DNA of 15,292 bases from an uncultured Collinsella sp. (GCA_902496005.1 CABUZI010000035.1:1-15292); one strand, 5' to 3'; positions 1 through 6,644 are shown, numbered from the stretch's first letter. Notes: generated from the letters alone by a model not told the origin. A program made the numbers and translations.

Positions 1-63
1 GCCCATAACAAAAAAGCCCCCATTGCTGGGAGCTCTTTCAATCAATGGTGCGGGCGAAAGGAC
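1..63. repeat. 63-bp direct repeat, copy 1 (tRNA-Leu 3' end plus terminator)
   Basis: Identical base for base to 190-252. On the minus strand it holds the last 18 nt of the tRNA-Leu gene including CCA (46-63), then the tRNA terminator. The rest of the tRNA is missing from this copy: the match stops inside the T-arm at position 63. The repeat begins at the window edge, so it may extend further left. Confidence 0.9.
9..34 (-). terminator. Duplicate copy of the tRNA-Leu intrinsic terminator
   Basis: Exact copy of the hairpin at 198-223. It has a 7-bp stem with one G-U pair, a 6-nt loop and a run of six T on the minus strand. It follows only a tRNA fragment here, so it may stop read-through leftwards or simply be duplication debris. 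Confidence 0.6.
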
Positions 64-189
64 GTCCGCGTATCCGCTTCGCGGATCCGCACCGGCTTCG
101 CCCGCCTGCCGTCGGACTCGCCAGCTCGCTAAAAACGCTCCGCGTTTTCTTTACGCTCGCTCCTTCACAGGTTCAAGTCCCTGCGATGG
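64..189. other. Hairpin-rich spacer between the two direct repeats
   Basis: 126 bp with no credible gene. It contains perfect small hairpins: 72-77 with 81-86 (loop TTC) and 132-138 with 142-148 (loop TCC, 7 bp). Several further GC-rich inverted segments with TTC/GAA turns lie between. Its right end (about 165-194, running into copy 2) resembles a tRNA T-arm and 3' end on the plus strand, with the shared 12-mer AGGTTCAAGTCC at 169-180 and CCA at 192-194. The upstream half of such a tRNA is absent. Confidence 0.5.
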
Positions 190-252
190 GCCCATAACAA
201 AAAAGCCCCCATTGCTGGGAGCTCTTTCAATCAATGGTGCGGGCGAAAGGAC
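190..252. repeat. 63-bp direct repeat, copy 2 (within intact tRNA-Leu 3' end)
   Basis: Second copy of the 63-bp repeat. Here it continues into the complete tRNA-Leu gene. The distance between copy starts is 189 bp, so the arrangement is either one and a third units of a 189-bp tandem repeat or a pair of attachment-like repeats around a small insert. Confidence 0.9.
198..223 (-). terminator. Intrinsic terminator of tRNA-Leu
   Basis: On the minus strand, 7-bp stem (223-217 with 210-204, one G-U pair), 6-nt loop, then six T. It starts 12 nt past the encoded CCA of tRNA-Leu. The plus strand has only CTTT after the stem, so it is weaker in that direction. Confidence 0.8.
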
Positions 253-321
253 TTGAACCTTCATGGGGTTGCCCCCATACGGACCTGAACCGTACGCGTC
301 TGCCAATTCCGCCACGCCCGC
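235..321 (-). tRNA. tRNA-Leu, anticodon CAG
   Basis: An 87-nt tRNA with CCA encoded (235-237 on the minus strand). The acceptor stem is 7 bp perfect: GCGGGCG (321-315) with CGCCCGC (245-239). The anticodon arm has stem ACGG/CCGT and loop TTCAGGT, giving anticodon CAG, which reads leucine codon CUG. The long variable arm (a G-rich/C-rich hairpin) is typical of tRNA-Leu, and the T-loop is TTCAAGT. It has its own promoter just downstream of tatD and a terminator after it. The last 18 nt are duplicated at 46-63. Confidence 0.96.
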
Positions 322-332
322 GTGCAGGAATT

Positions 333-361
333 AGAATAACGGAGCGCTACCGCGAACGCAA
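333..361 (-). promoter_or_regulatory. Sigma70-type promoter of tRNA-Leu
   Basis: On the minus strand the -35 is TTGCGT (361-356), then a 17-bp spacer, then -10 TATTCT (338-333). This predicts a start a few bases before the tRNA 5' end at 321. The promoter lies in the 43 bp between tatD and the tRNA. Confidence 0.65.
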
Positions 362-364
362 GAA

Positions 365-1282
365 CTATTTTTGAAAAAGTTTGCAGGCATTTTCCCAAGC
401 GGCCTGCGCAATCGCCTCAGCATCCTCGCCGGTACGATCGACACGGTCGTTGACCAGCGTGTTTGCCGTGATAGAAATCATTGCTGGCTCGCACTCAAGA
501 CCACGAATGGGCTCCGGCGCCATATAGGGACAATCCGTCTCGAACAAAATGCGATCGAGCGGGGTCGCCGCAAATGCCTCGCGCACGTCGTCGTTGCGCT
601 TAAAGGTGGCCGCGCCGCCATAGGCGATATAGCAGCCCAAACCCACAAAGCGCTCCATCGTGGCTCGATCCTCGCCAAAGCAGTGCAGCACGCAACCGGC
701 CTGAGGCACACCTACCTCGCGCAGCACGTTGTACGCATCAACGTGCGAAGTGCGCTCCCCATCCGAGTCCTCGTGCCGCAGGTGCAGCTCCACCGGCACA
801 TTGCGGCGCACGGCAACTTCGAGCTGACGTGCCATGCAATCAATCTGCACGCTATGGGGCGCCGGCGCGATGTCGTCATCGTAATCCATGTGGTAGTCCA
901 GGCCGATCTCGCCGATACCGGCGCACAAAGGATTATCGAGCGCGGCAACGACCTGCGCGTGAATGTCGTCGGTATAATCCGGCGCGCCATAGGGATGAAC
1001 GCCAGCGAGATACTTGATCTGCGGAATATCCCGCATCGGTAGAATTTCGCGCACCAGCCAGTCGCTATAGTCCGTCACGCTGCGCTTGTCGGCGATGGGG
1101 TCGAGCATCGTCACCAACAGGTCGACGCCCGCGGCTTTCGCGCGCACGAGCGTCTCGGGCACTTCTTTGCCCCAAAACGAAAGCAGATGCGCATGCGTGT
1201 CGGCAAGCGGTGCCAAGGGCACGGGGCAGGCAACCGTCTTCTTTTTCTTGGTAAACGTCACGCGTTCGGCATTAGGCGTCAT
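365..1282 (-). CDS. tatD: TatD-family metal-dependent hydrolase (YcfH/TatD type)
   Basis: 305 aa TIM-barrel metal-dependent hydrolase of the TatD family, whose members act as 3'-5' DNases or related phosphodiesterases in the cytoplasm. The metal-site residues expected of the family are all present: D-T-H-A-H at 28-32, GEIGLDYH with E125, ELHLRH with H167, LHCF with H200 and FETDCPYM with D250. The first 20 residues are a lysine-rich extension before the barrel begins, slightly longer than usual (most members are about 255-265 aa, so this one is long by some 40 aa). The ATG overlaps the 3' end of rsmA by 11 bp, so the two are probably co-translated; tatD next to rsmA is common in bacteria. The exact substrate cannot be read from the sequence. 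Confidence 0.94.
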   Translation of the reverse strand: MTPNAERVTFTKKKKTVACPVPLAPLADTHAHLLSFWGKEVPETLVRAKAAGVDLLVTMLDPIADKRSVTDYSDWLVREILPMRDIPQIKYLAGVHPYGAPDYTDDIHAQVVAALDNPLCAGIGEIGLDYHMDYDDDIAPAPHSVQIDCMARQLEVAVRRNVPVELHLRHEDSDGERTSHVDAYNVLREVGVPQAGCVLHCFGEDRATMERFVGLGCYIAYGGAATFKRNDDVREAFAATPLDRILFETDCPYMAPEPIRGLECEPAMISITANTLVNDRVDRTGEDAEAIAQAAWENACKLFQK

Positions 1283-2132
1283 GGATTAGCTCCTGGGCCA
1301 GGCGGACAAAGTCAGCAACATCGAGCGTCTCGGCGCGCGTGGTGGGTGAGATACCGCAAGCCTCAAAGGCGGCATCGAGCACGTCCTTGGCAAAGCCGTT
1401 GGCGCTCATGGAATTGCGGATGGTCTTGCGACGCTGAGCAAATGCGGCGTCAATCACGCGGGCCACAAACTCGCGATCGAGTCCTTCGGGCACCACGCCG
1501 TCAACACGGTCGATACGCACGACGGCCGAGTCCACGTGCGGTGCCGGCATAAAGCAACGCGGCGGCACCTCAAAGCGACCCGTCACCTGCGCATACAGGC
1601 CGAGCTTTGCCGTATAGCCGCCATAGGTCTTATTGCCCGGCACTGCGGCAATGCGATCGGCAACCTCCTTTTGAACCATGACGACGGCGCGCTTGAGCGC
1701 GGGCATCGTCTGGAAGAACTGCAGGATGATCGTCGCCGCCACGTTATAGGGCAGGTTCGCGACAAATACCGTCGGCTCACCGCCCGCAACCTGCTCAATC
1801 TGCTCCGGCGTCACCCTGAGCGCGTCGCCCATGATAAAGCGGAAGTTGGCGTAGTCAGCGGCATGGGCATCGAGCACCGGCTCGAGCTCGGGGTCGGCCT
1901 CGATCGACGTGACGCACGCCGCCTCCTGCAGCAGCGCAAGCGTGAGCGTACCAACGCCCGGACCGACCTCGAGCACGCGCTCATCGCCCGCAAGCTCGGA
2001 AAGCTCGCAAATGCGCTCAATTACATGGTTGTCGATCAGGAAGTTCTGGCCCAGGCGATGCTTGGTCGCAAGGCCAAACTCCTCCAGCAGCTCCCTTGTT
2101 GCCGTGGGGTTTGCCAAAGGCGAAGTTGTCAT
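1272..2132 (-). CDS. rsmA: 16S rRNA (adenine1518-N6/adenine1519-N6)-dimethyltransferase RsmA/KsgA
   Basis: 286 aa, normal for KsgA. The enzyme dimethylates two adjacent adenines in the 3' terminal helix of 16S rRNA, using SAM, late in 30S assembly. Visible motifs: GQNFL at 28-32 near the N-terminus, SAM motif I EVGPGVG at 55-61, acidic motif II (IEAD, 77-80), GDAL at 102-105, catalytic NLPYN at 126-130, then the C-terminal segment with FMPAPHVDSAVVRI and FAQRRKTIRN. The start is decided by a near-perfect Shine-Dalgarno, AAGGAGG (2144-2138), 5 nt before the ATG. It sits 38 bp after the metG terminator, leaving little room for a promoter, so some read-through may feed it. It overlaps tatD downstream. 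Confidence 0.97.
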   Translation of the reverse strand: MTTSPLANPTATRELLEEFGLATKHRLGQNFLIDNHVIERICELSELAGDERVLEVGPGVGTLTLALLQEAACVTSIEADPELEPVLDAHAADYANFRFIMGDALRVTPEQIEQVAGGEPTVFVANLPYNVAATIILQFFQTMPALKRAVVMVQKEVADRIAAVPGNKTYGGYTAKLGLYAQVTGRFEVPPRCFMPAPHVDSAVVRIDRVDGVVPEGLDREFVARVIDAAFAQRRKTIRNSMSANGFAKDVLDAAFEACGISPTTRAETLDVADFVRLAQELIHDA

Positions 2133-2164
2133 AGTTGCCTCCTTAGCATGGTGGCGGCGTCTTG

Positions 2165-2200
2165 AAACAAAAGGGCATGGACCGTTGCGGCCATGCCCTT
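2165..2200 (-). terminator. Intrinsic terminator after metG
   Basis: A perfect 10-bp stem, AAGGGCATGG paired with CCATGCCCTT (2200-2191 with 2180-2171), has a 10-nt loop. On the minus strand it is followed by a T-rich tail (TTGTTT). It lies 40 bp past the metG stop and upstream of rsmA. Confidence 0.8.
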
Positions 2201-2239
2201 ACATCTAAACAGCAAATTGCCGATATGGCGCGCGGCGGC

Positions 2240-3841
2240 TTAGGCCAGACGCGGGAACAGCGGCTCGCCCTTCTCGACGGGCTGACCACCGGCAAGCAAG
2301 CCCCAAGCGCAAATGCCCTTGAGGTCGTCGCTCGCGGCCTCGTCCTCGCACGACAGGCGGCGCAGGGCCTCGGCAGAAGTCTGGGGCATGAGCGGCATCA
2401 GCAGGTGAGCGGCAATGCGGATAGCCTCGAGCAGGTTGTAGATCACAAATGCCAGCTCGTCAGCCTTGGTCTCGTCCTTGGCAAGCGCCCAGGGCTCGGA
2501 GTCCTCGATGTAGTGGTTGGCGGCATGGATGAGCTCCATGACCTCGTCCTTAGCTCCACCGTAATCGAGCACGTCCATCTTGGCCATGTAGCGCTCGACC
2601 AGGCCATCGGCGATCTTTGCCAGCGGGTTTTCGAACGCATCGAACGACGCGGGCTTGGCGGGCGCGCAACCGTCAAAGTACTTGCCGCTCATGTTGAGCG
2701 AACGCGAGATAAGGTTGCCCCAGCTGTTGGCCAGGTCGGCGTTGTAGACCTGCTCCATGCGATCGAAGCTGATGGCACCGTCGGTGCCGGGGACGACGTC
2801 GGTCATGAAGTAATAGCGATAGCCCTCGACGCCCAGCATGTCGATAACGTCCTGCGGAGCGATGGCGTTGCCGCGGCTCTTGGACATCTTCTCGGCCTTG
2901 CCGGTCTCGGCATTGCGCACGGTCAGGAAGCCGTGGGCAAAGACGTGCTCGGGCAGGGCCTCACCGATGGCCATGAGCATGGCGGGCCAAATGACGCAGT
3001 GGAAGCGGATGATGTCCTTACCCACGATGTGGAACTGCGCGGGCCAACGATAGGCCAGTTCGGCACGCGCCTCGTCGGTGTCGACGCCGTAGCCGACGGC
3101 CGTCATATAGTTGAGCAGCGCATCGAACCACACGTAGGTCACGTGGCCCTCGTCAAACGGGACCTGAATGCCCCAGTCAAAGCTCGTGCGGCTCACGGAA
3201 AGGTCGTTAAGGCCGCCCTCGACAAAGCTGCGCACCTCGTTCATGCGGAACGCAGGCTCGACAAAGTCGGGGTGCTCGTCGTAAAGCTTGAGCAGCTTGT
3301 CCTGGAAGGCGGAAAGCTTAAAGAAGTAGGACTCTTCCTGCACGCGCTCGAGCGGACGGTGGCAGTCGGGGCACAGGTGCTGGCCGACGCTGCCGTACTC
3401 CTCGTCGCCCTTCTGGACCTGCGTATCGGTGAAGTAGGTCTCGTCAGGCACGCAATACCAGCCGTCGTAGCTGCCCTTATACAGGTAACCGGACTCCTTC
3501 ATGCGCTCCCACAGGTACTGCACGGCATGATGCTGGCGCGGCTCGGTGGTGCGAATGAAGTCATCGTTGGAAATCTCGAGCTTGCTCCAAAGCTCCTTGA
3601 AGTGCGGAGCCTGGCTGTCGGTCCACTCCTGCGGCGTCATGCCATGCTTGGCTGCGGCCTCGGCGACCTTCTCGCCGTGCTCGTCCATGCCGGTCAGGAA
3701 CTTAACGTTGTAGCCAGCGGAGCGGCGATAGCGAGCCTGAACGTCGGCGATGATGGTGGAATAAGCCGTGCCCAGGTGCGGATCGGCGTTGACGTAGTAG
3801 ATGGGCGTCGTGATAAAGAACGAAGGCTTGCTTTGATCCAT
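2240..3841 (-). CDS. metG: Methionyl-tRNA synthetase
   Basis: 533 aa class I aminoacyl-tRNA synthetase that charges tRNA-Met. Signatures: the HIGH-type motif HLGT at 22-25, GMDEHG at 51-56 and KMSKS at 318-322 followed by RGN. The region between (about 120-165) is the connective zinc-knuckle. It shows C130, C157 and C160, with V-P-D where a second C of the first pair is often found, so the knuckle looks incomplete. The C-terminal part is the alpha-helical anticodon-binding domain, with no extra EMAP/Trbp111 tRNA-binding domain, as in the short bacterial form. The ATG at 3841 has GGAGG (3855-3851) 9 nt upstream. It lies 69 bp after rsmI and is followed by a strong terminator. Confidence 0.97.
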   Translation of the reverse strand: MDQSKPSFFITTPIYYVNADPHLGTAYSTIIADVQARYRRSAGYNVKFLTGMDEHGEKVAEAAAKHGMTPQEWTDSQAPHFKELWSKLEISNDDFIRTTEPRQHHAVQYLWERMKESGYLYKGSYDGWYCVPDETYFTDTQVQKGDEEYGSVGQHLCPDCHRPLERVQEESYFFKLSAFQDKLLKLYDEHPDFVEPAFRMNEVRSFVEGGLNDLSVSRTSFDWGIQVPFDEGHVTYVWFDALLNYMTAVGYGVDTDEARAELAYRWPAQFHIVGKDIIRFHCVIWPAMLMAIGEALPEHVFAHGFLTVRNAETGKAEKMSKSRGNAIAPQDVIDMLGVEGYRYYFMTDVVPGTDGAISFDRMEQVYNADLANSWGNLISRSLNMSGKYFDGCAPAKPASFDAFENPLAKIADGLVERYMAKMDVLDYGGAKDEVMELIHAANHYIEDSEPWALAKDETKADELAFVIYNLLEAIRIAAHLLMPLMPQTSAEALRRLSCEDEAASDDLKGICAWGLLAGGQPVEKGEPLFPRLA

Positions 3842-3910
3842 GGGGTTTGTCCTCCAGAAAAACGTTGCATACAGGGGATGATTCTAGCGCAAGGGCTGGA
3901 TATCCTCCAT

Positions 3911-4789
3911 CTATTGCATATCGAGCACCATGGCATAGACATCGCGCTTGCGGCGCGAATACTTCTGAGACAGGCGCTTGGCCACCGCAGAGGCGGGCTC
4001 CCCCTCCTCGAGCGCGGCGCGGATATCCTCGCGCAGGGCCTCGTCGGGATCCGCTGCCGCGGCGCCAACCGGCACGATACCAGCCTCCTCGTCCTCGCTC
4101 GGCGGCGCGATGACCAGCGCAATCTCGCCCTTTACCTCGCCGCGAGCACGCAGCTCCTCGGCGAGCTGGGCAGCGGGCCCGCGCAAGACCTCCTCGTGCA
4201 GCTTGGTGAGTTCGCGGCAGACGGCAACCTCACGCTGGGGAAAGACCTCCGCCACGGCCTCGAGCGTCGCCACGATGCGGTGTGGAGACTCGTAGAAGAT
4301 GAGCGCGCCGGGCACTACGGCAAGGCGCTGCAAACGGCGCACGCGGTCGCCGTGCTTTCGGCCCAAAAAGCCCTCGAAGAAAAAATGCTCGCAGGGAATG
4401 CCGGACGAAACGAGCGCCGTGACGCAAGCAGAGGGCCCGGGGATAACTTCGACGGTCACATCGGCCTCACGCGCTGCCTCGACCAGCGCCTGGCCGGGGT
4501 CGGACACACTCGGCATGCCGGCGTCCGAGGCAAAGGCGAGGGTCTCCCCCGCCAGCAGGCGGTCGACCAGGCCGGCGGCGCGACTGGCGATCACATTCTC
4601 GTCGCAACGGACAAGCGGCTTGGAAATGCCCAGGTGCATCAGCAGCTTTGACGTCACACGCGTGTCTTCGCAGCAAATGGCATCGGCGGCGGCAAAGGCC
4701 TCGCCAACGCGCGGGGACAGGTCGCCCAGGTTGCCGATGGGCGTGCCGACCACATAGAGTTTGCCCGTATGGGCGCTGTTTTGCGTCAT
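3911..4789 (-). CDS. rsmI: 16S rRNA (cytidine1402-2'-O)-methyltransferase RsmI
   Basis: 292 aa tetrapyrrole-methylase-fold (SPOUT-unrelated) SAM enzyme that 2'-O-methylates C1402 in the ribosomal decoding centre. Motifs in order: VVGTPIGNLGD near residues 13-23, CCEDTR at 39-44, SDAGMPSVSDPG near 88-99, VIPGPSA near 114-120, FYESPHR in the middle and GEIALVIAPP closing the catalytic domain. The last 55 or so residues form an acidic linker and a basic helix-rich tail (KRLSQKYSRRKRDVYAMVL) typical of the RsmI C-terminal domain. It starts 6 bp after the upstream GH5-like gene stops, so the two probably share a transcript. rsmI, metG, rsmA and tatD form a recurrent translation-related cluster. 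Confidence 0.96.
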   Translation of the reverse strand: MTQNSAHTGKLYVVGTPIGNLGDLSPRVGEAFAAADAICCEDTRVTSKLLMHLGISKPLVRCDENVIASRAAGLVDRLLAGETLAFASDAGMPSVSDPGQALVEAAREADVTVEVIPGPSACVTALVSSGIPCEHFFFEGFLGRKHGDRVRRLQRLAVVPGALIFYESPHRIVATLEAVAEVFPQREVAVCRELTKLHEEVLRGPAAQLAEELRARGEVKGEIALVIAPPSEDEEAGIVPVGAAAADPDEALREDIRAALEEGEPASAVAKRLSQKYSRRKRDVYAMVLDMQ

Positions 4790-4795
4790 ATCAAC

Positions 4796-5857
4796 CTATT
4801 CAATCATGCCGCGCTCGAGCGTACCGAGTGCCGCGCGGGCGTCCCATGCTGCAATGCGCTTCTCGGTCTTCCACGTTTGGAAGAACCAACCGGCAGCCGG
4901 CGCAAACGAAGCCAGCTGGTTGGCGATAAACACGCGCTCGTAGGCATTGCGGCCCTCGGGCGTAACCGACGAGTTGGCAAAGATCGCCGCGCCCGACCAT
5001 TCGCCCACCAGCACGGGGAACCCTGTCGAGATCGCTTCTTTAAGCTCGCGCTTGTTACGCGAAATCGCCGTCGTCAGCCCGCGGGGGCTCGTGATGTCGA
5101 GCGCATACTCGTCGCGGTAATGGTACAGGTGAAGGTCCATGTAGACGTTCTTGTACTTGGCACCGCGCATAAAATGCTTCCACTCGCTGGGATGCCCCGA
5201 AGACGAGAAGACGACGATCTTATCCTCGGGCATATACGAACGGACGAGCTCGTAGGCATCGCGATAGAAATTGCGCAAGTAGTGGGCCGGAATTCCATCC
5301 GTCATGGTAAAGAGGCTCTTGCGGACGCTCATCTGCGGCGTGTCCAGCAGCTCAATGCCCAGCAGGCTCTCGGCCTCGCCGTAGCGATCGGCCAAGCGCT
5401 CGAGCACGTCGAGTGCGACATGACGGCCGTTGGTGGACGAATGCCACTCGGCAACAGCCTCCGGCGTGGTGGGCGAATCGTTGGAATCGCCCTGGCCACC
5501 GGGCACCGTCGCCAGATCGAGCAGCACGCGGATGTCGTACTTGGCAGCCCACTCAATTGCACGGTCGATGTAGTCGACAACCGAGATGTAGGACGCATCG
5601 GACTCCTGCGAACCAAAGGCATACCAGGGCACCGGCAGACGCACGGCATTGAGACCGATCTGCGCCATGCGGCGAAAATCGTCCTCACTCACAAACGTCT
5701 CGTAATGACGGCGCATGCGCTCGTTATAGGCGGCGGTGCCCATGGCCTCCTGCAGCTCGGCCGCGTTGGATGCACCGGTCGCCGCGTATAGCGACGGGGT
5801 CACCCAAGGCTCGGGAATAAACCAGCCAGAGAGATTAACGCCGAGTATCCTCTCCAT
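4796..5857 (-). CDS. GH5-like protein (exo-1,3-beta-glucanase fold) lacking the acid/base Glu
   Basis: 353 aa from the ATG at 5857, chosen because AAGGGGG lies 5 nt upstream; the frame is open to 5974 but the extra 39 residues look non-coding. The protein resembles glycoside hydrolase family 5, closest in pattern to fungal exo-1,3-beta-glucanases: GVNLSGWFIPEPWVTPSL at 6-23, VRLPVPW at 72-78, GIELLDTP at 167-174, DLHLYHY at 241-247, VGEWSGA at 284-290 and GWFFQTWKTE at 323-332. E286 fits the nucleophile. The acid/base glutamate expected in N-E-P is replaced: the sequence reads D172-T173-P174. No signal peptide is visible, so it appears cytoplasmic. It may be a pseudoenzyme or use an altered mechanism; the substrate is unknown. 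It probably shares an operon with rsmI. Confidence 0.8.
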   Translation of the reverse strand: MERILGVNLSGWFIPEPWVTPSLYAATGASNAAELQEAMGTAAYNERMRRHYETFVSEDDFRRMAQIGLNAVRLPVPWYAFGSQESDASYISVVDYIDRAIEWAAKYDIRVLLDLATVPGGQGDSNDSPTTPEAVAEWHSSTNGRHVALDVLERLADRYGEAESLLGIELLDTPQMSVRKSLFTMTDGIPAHYLRNFYRDAYELVRSYMPEDKIVVFSSSGHPSEWKHFMRGAKYKNVYMDLHLYHYRDEYALDITSPRGLTTAISRNKRELKEAISTGFPVLVGEWSGAAIFANSSVTPEGRNAYERVFIANQLASFAPAAGWFFQTWKTEKRIAAWDARAALGTLERGMIE

Positions 5858-5862
5858 CACTG

Positions 5863-5869
5863 CCCCCTT
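5863..5869 (-). promoter_or_regulatory. Shine-Dalgarno deciding the GH5-like start
   Basis: AAGGGGG on the minus strand, 5 nt before the ATG at 5857. It fixes the start 117 bp inside the longest open frame. Confidence 0.7.
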
Positions 5870-5922
5870 CGGATCGTGCAGGCCAAACCTGCATCGTATT
5901 GCATAGGAAAAGTATCGTTTTG

Positions 5923-5959
5923 AGTATACCCGCGCGTGCGGACAGACGACCGAACGGTC
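5923..5959 (-). promoter_or_regulatory. Candidate promoter -10 with overlapping palindromic operator
   Basis: On the minus strand TATACT (5928-5923) is a good -10 for the GH5-like gene, giving a leader of roughly 60 nt. No good -35 is present. Instead the -35 position is covered by the palindrome GACCGAACGGTC (5948-5959), a form seen in many TetR-family operators. This is inference; the regulator is not in the window. Confidence 0.4.
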
Positions 5960-6049
5960 TGCAAAGTGGCGCAAAAGCGGGAGGAATGTCTGGGGCGAGC
6001 GGGGTCAAGATGACGTACCGAGATGCGCATACACGCCGAGGGAAGGCGC

Positions 6050-6097
6050 CGGAAAGCGCATTCCATTCTTTCGCTCAATAATGGGATGCGCTTTCCG
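6050..6097. repeat. 18-bp stem hairpin in the tRNA-Phe/GH5-like intergenic region
   Basis: Positions 6050-6067 pair with 6080-6097 over 18 bp with a single G-T wobble, and the loop is 12 nt. There is no T-run on either side, so it does not look like an ordinary intrinsic terminator. It lies between the tRNA-Phe terminator and the GH5-like promoter in a 294-bp gap that otherwise holds no gene. Confidence 0.75.
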
Positions 6098-6108
6098 CGG
6101 GTCCACAT

Positions 6109-6138
6109 AAAAGAAAAGGACCCCTTTGCAGAGGTCCT
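6109..6138 (-). terminator. Intrinsic terminator of tRNA-Phe
   Basis: On the minus strand a 9-bp stem (6138-6130 with 6125-6117, one G-U pair) closes on the tetraloop GCAA, followed by TTTCTTTT. It starts 11 nt after the encoded ACC end of tRNA-Phe. Confidence 0.9.
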
Positions 6139-6151
6139 AGTCAATTCAAGG

Positions 6152-6224
<73 letters not shown>

Positions 6225-6235
6225 ATTTGAGGTGT

Positions 6236-6250
6236 GCCTTGTTTCAAGGC
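6236..6250 (-). repeat. Leader hairpin of pre-tRNA-Phe
   Basis: Perfect 6-bp inverted repeat GCCTTG-AAA-CAAGGC on the minus strand, between the predicted transcription start (near 6250) and the mature 5' end at 6224. It may shape the RNase P substrate or be incidental. Confidence 0.45.
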
Positions 6251-6256
6251 TTGATT

Positions 6257-6284
6257 AGTATAACCAAGGACGCGCTCCGGTCAA
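6257..6284 (-). promoter_or_regulatory. Strong sigma70-type promoter of tRNA-Phe
   Basis: -35 TTGACC (6284-6279), a 16-bp spacer and -10 TATACT (6262-6257) on the minus strand. The predicted start is about 26 nt before the mature tRNA. Confidence 0.8.
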
Positions 6285-6359
6285 CCGAGAATTTGAAAAA
6301 AGTTTTTGAGCACGGCGCCAGCCACAAGGCCGACCCTATAGAACAGCACGTTAGAGACA

Positions 6360-6644
6360 TCAACCCACCGCAAGAAGTTTTTCGCTCAAGGCTGCACGGG
6401 CAAACTCACTTGGCGTCATTCCTTCAGCCGCCGCCCGACGACGAATCGCCTCCTTCATCCCTAGGGGAATCTTGACCGATAGCGTTGCCGTCCCTTCGCT
6501 TGAGAGCGGAGGCCGCCCGTGCACGATCCCCCCAACGGTATGCTCGCCGTCCGGAAACCCGCCATGCTCGTACGACTCGCACCACGCGTCAATCATTTCA
6601 TCCGTTACAACCTGACCATTGGCAGCCGTATACGCCTTGCTCAT
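6360..6644 (-). CDS. Ribbon-helix-helix protein, putative antitoxin
   Basis: 94 aa. Residues 52-92 have a ribbon-helix-helix pattern: a beta strand (ATLSVKIP), helix A (MKEAIRRRAAAEG) and helix B (TPSEFARAALSEKL), as in CopG/Arc-type DNA-binding proteins. The N-terminal half (1-50) is acidic and aromatic, and would be the toxin-binding part if this is an antitoxin. Two ATGs stand in tandem in ATGATGA; the second (6644) is preferred because GAGGGG (6656-6651) lies 6 nt before it, while the first would be only 3 nt away. The stop of the upstream toxin-like gene overlaps the start by 1 nt, so translation is coupled. Toxin before RHH antitoxin is the brnTA order. The role is inferred from fold and context. 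Confidence 0.75.
   Translation of the reverse strand: MSKAYTAANGQVVTDEMIDAWCESYEHGGFPDGEHTVGGIVHGRPPLSSEGTATLSVKIPLGMKEAIRRRAAAEGMTPSEFARAALSEKLLAVG

Noticed and set aside
1..252. CRISPR array
   Set aside because: Only two copies of a 63-bp unit that is explained by the tRNA-Leu end and terminator; no regular short repeats elsewhere in the window.
23..256. Plus-strand open frame across the tRNA-Leu repeats
   Set aside because: Repeats its own first residues because it reads through the duplicated 63-bp repeat and the tRNA-Leu 3' end; not a gene.
371..1042. Plus-strand open frame opposite tatD
   Set aside because: Mirror of tatD codons; no ribosome site and no recognisable domain.
2162..4651. 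Plus-strand open frame of 829 codons opposite metG and rsmI
   Set aside because: It runs across two well-identified genes on the other strand and their gap. Its protein is rich in Leu, Val, His and Gly with no recognisable domain, and long antisense frames are common in high-GC genes with biased codon use.
4769..5791. Plus-strand open frame of 340 codons opposite the GH5-like gene
   Set aside because: Antisense shadow; the minus-strand protein has clear GH5 signatures.
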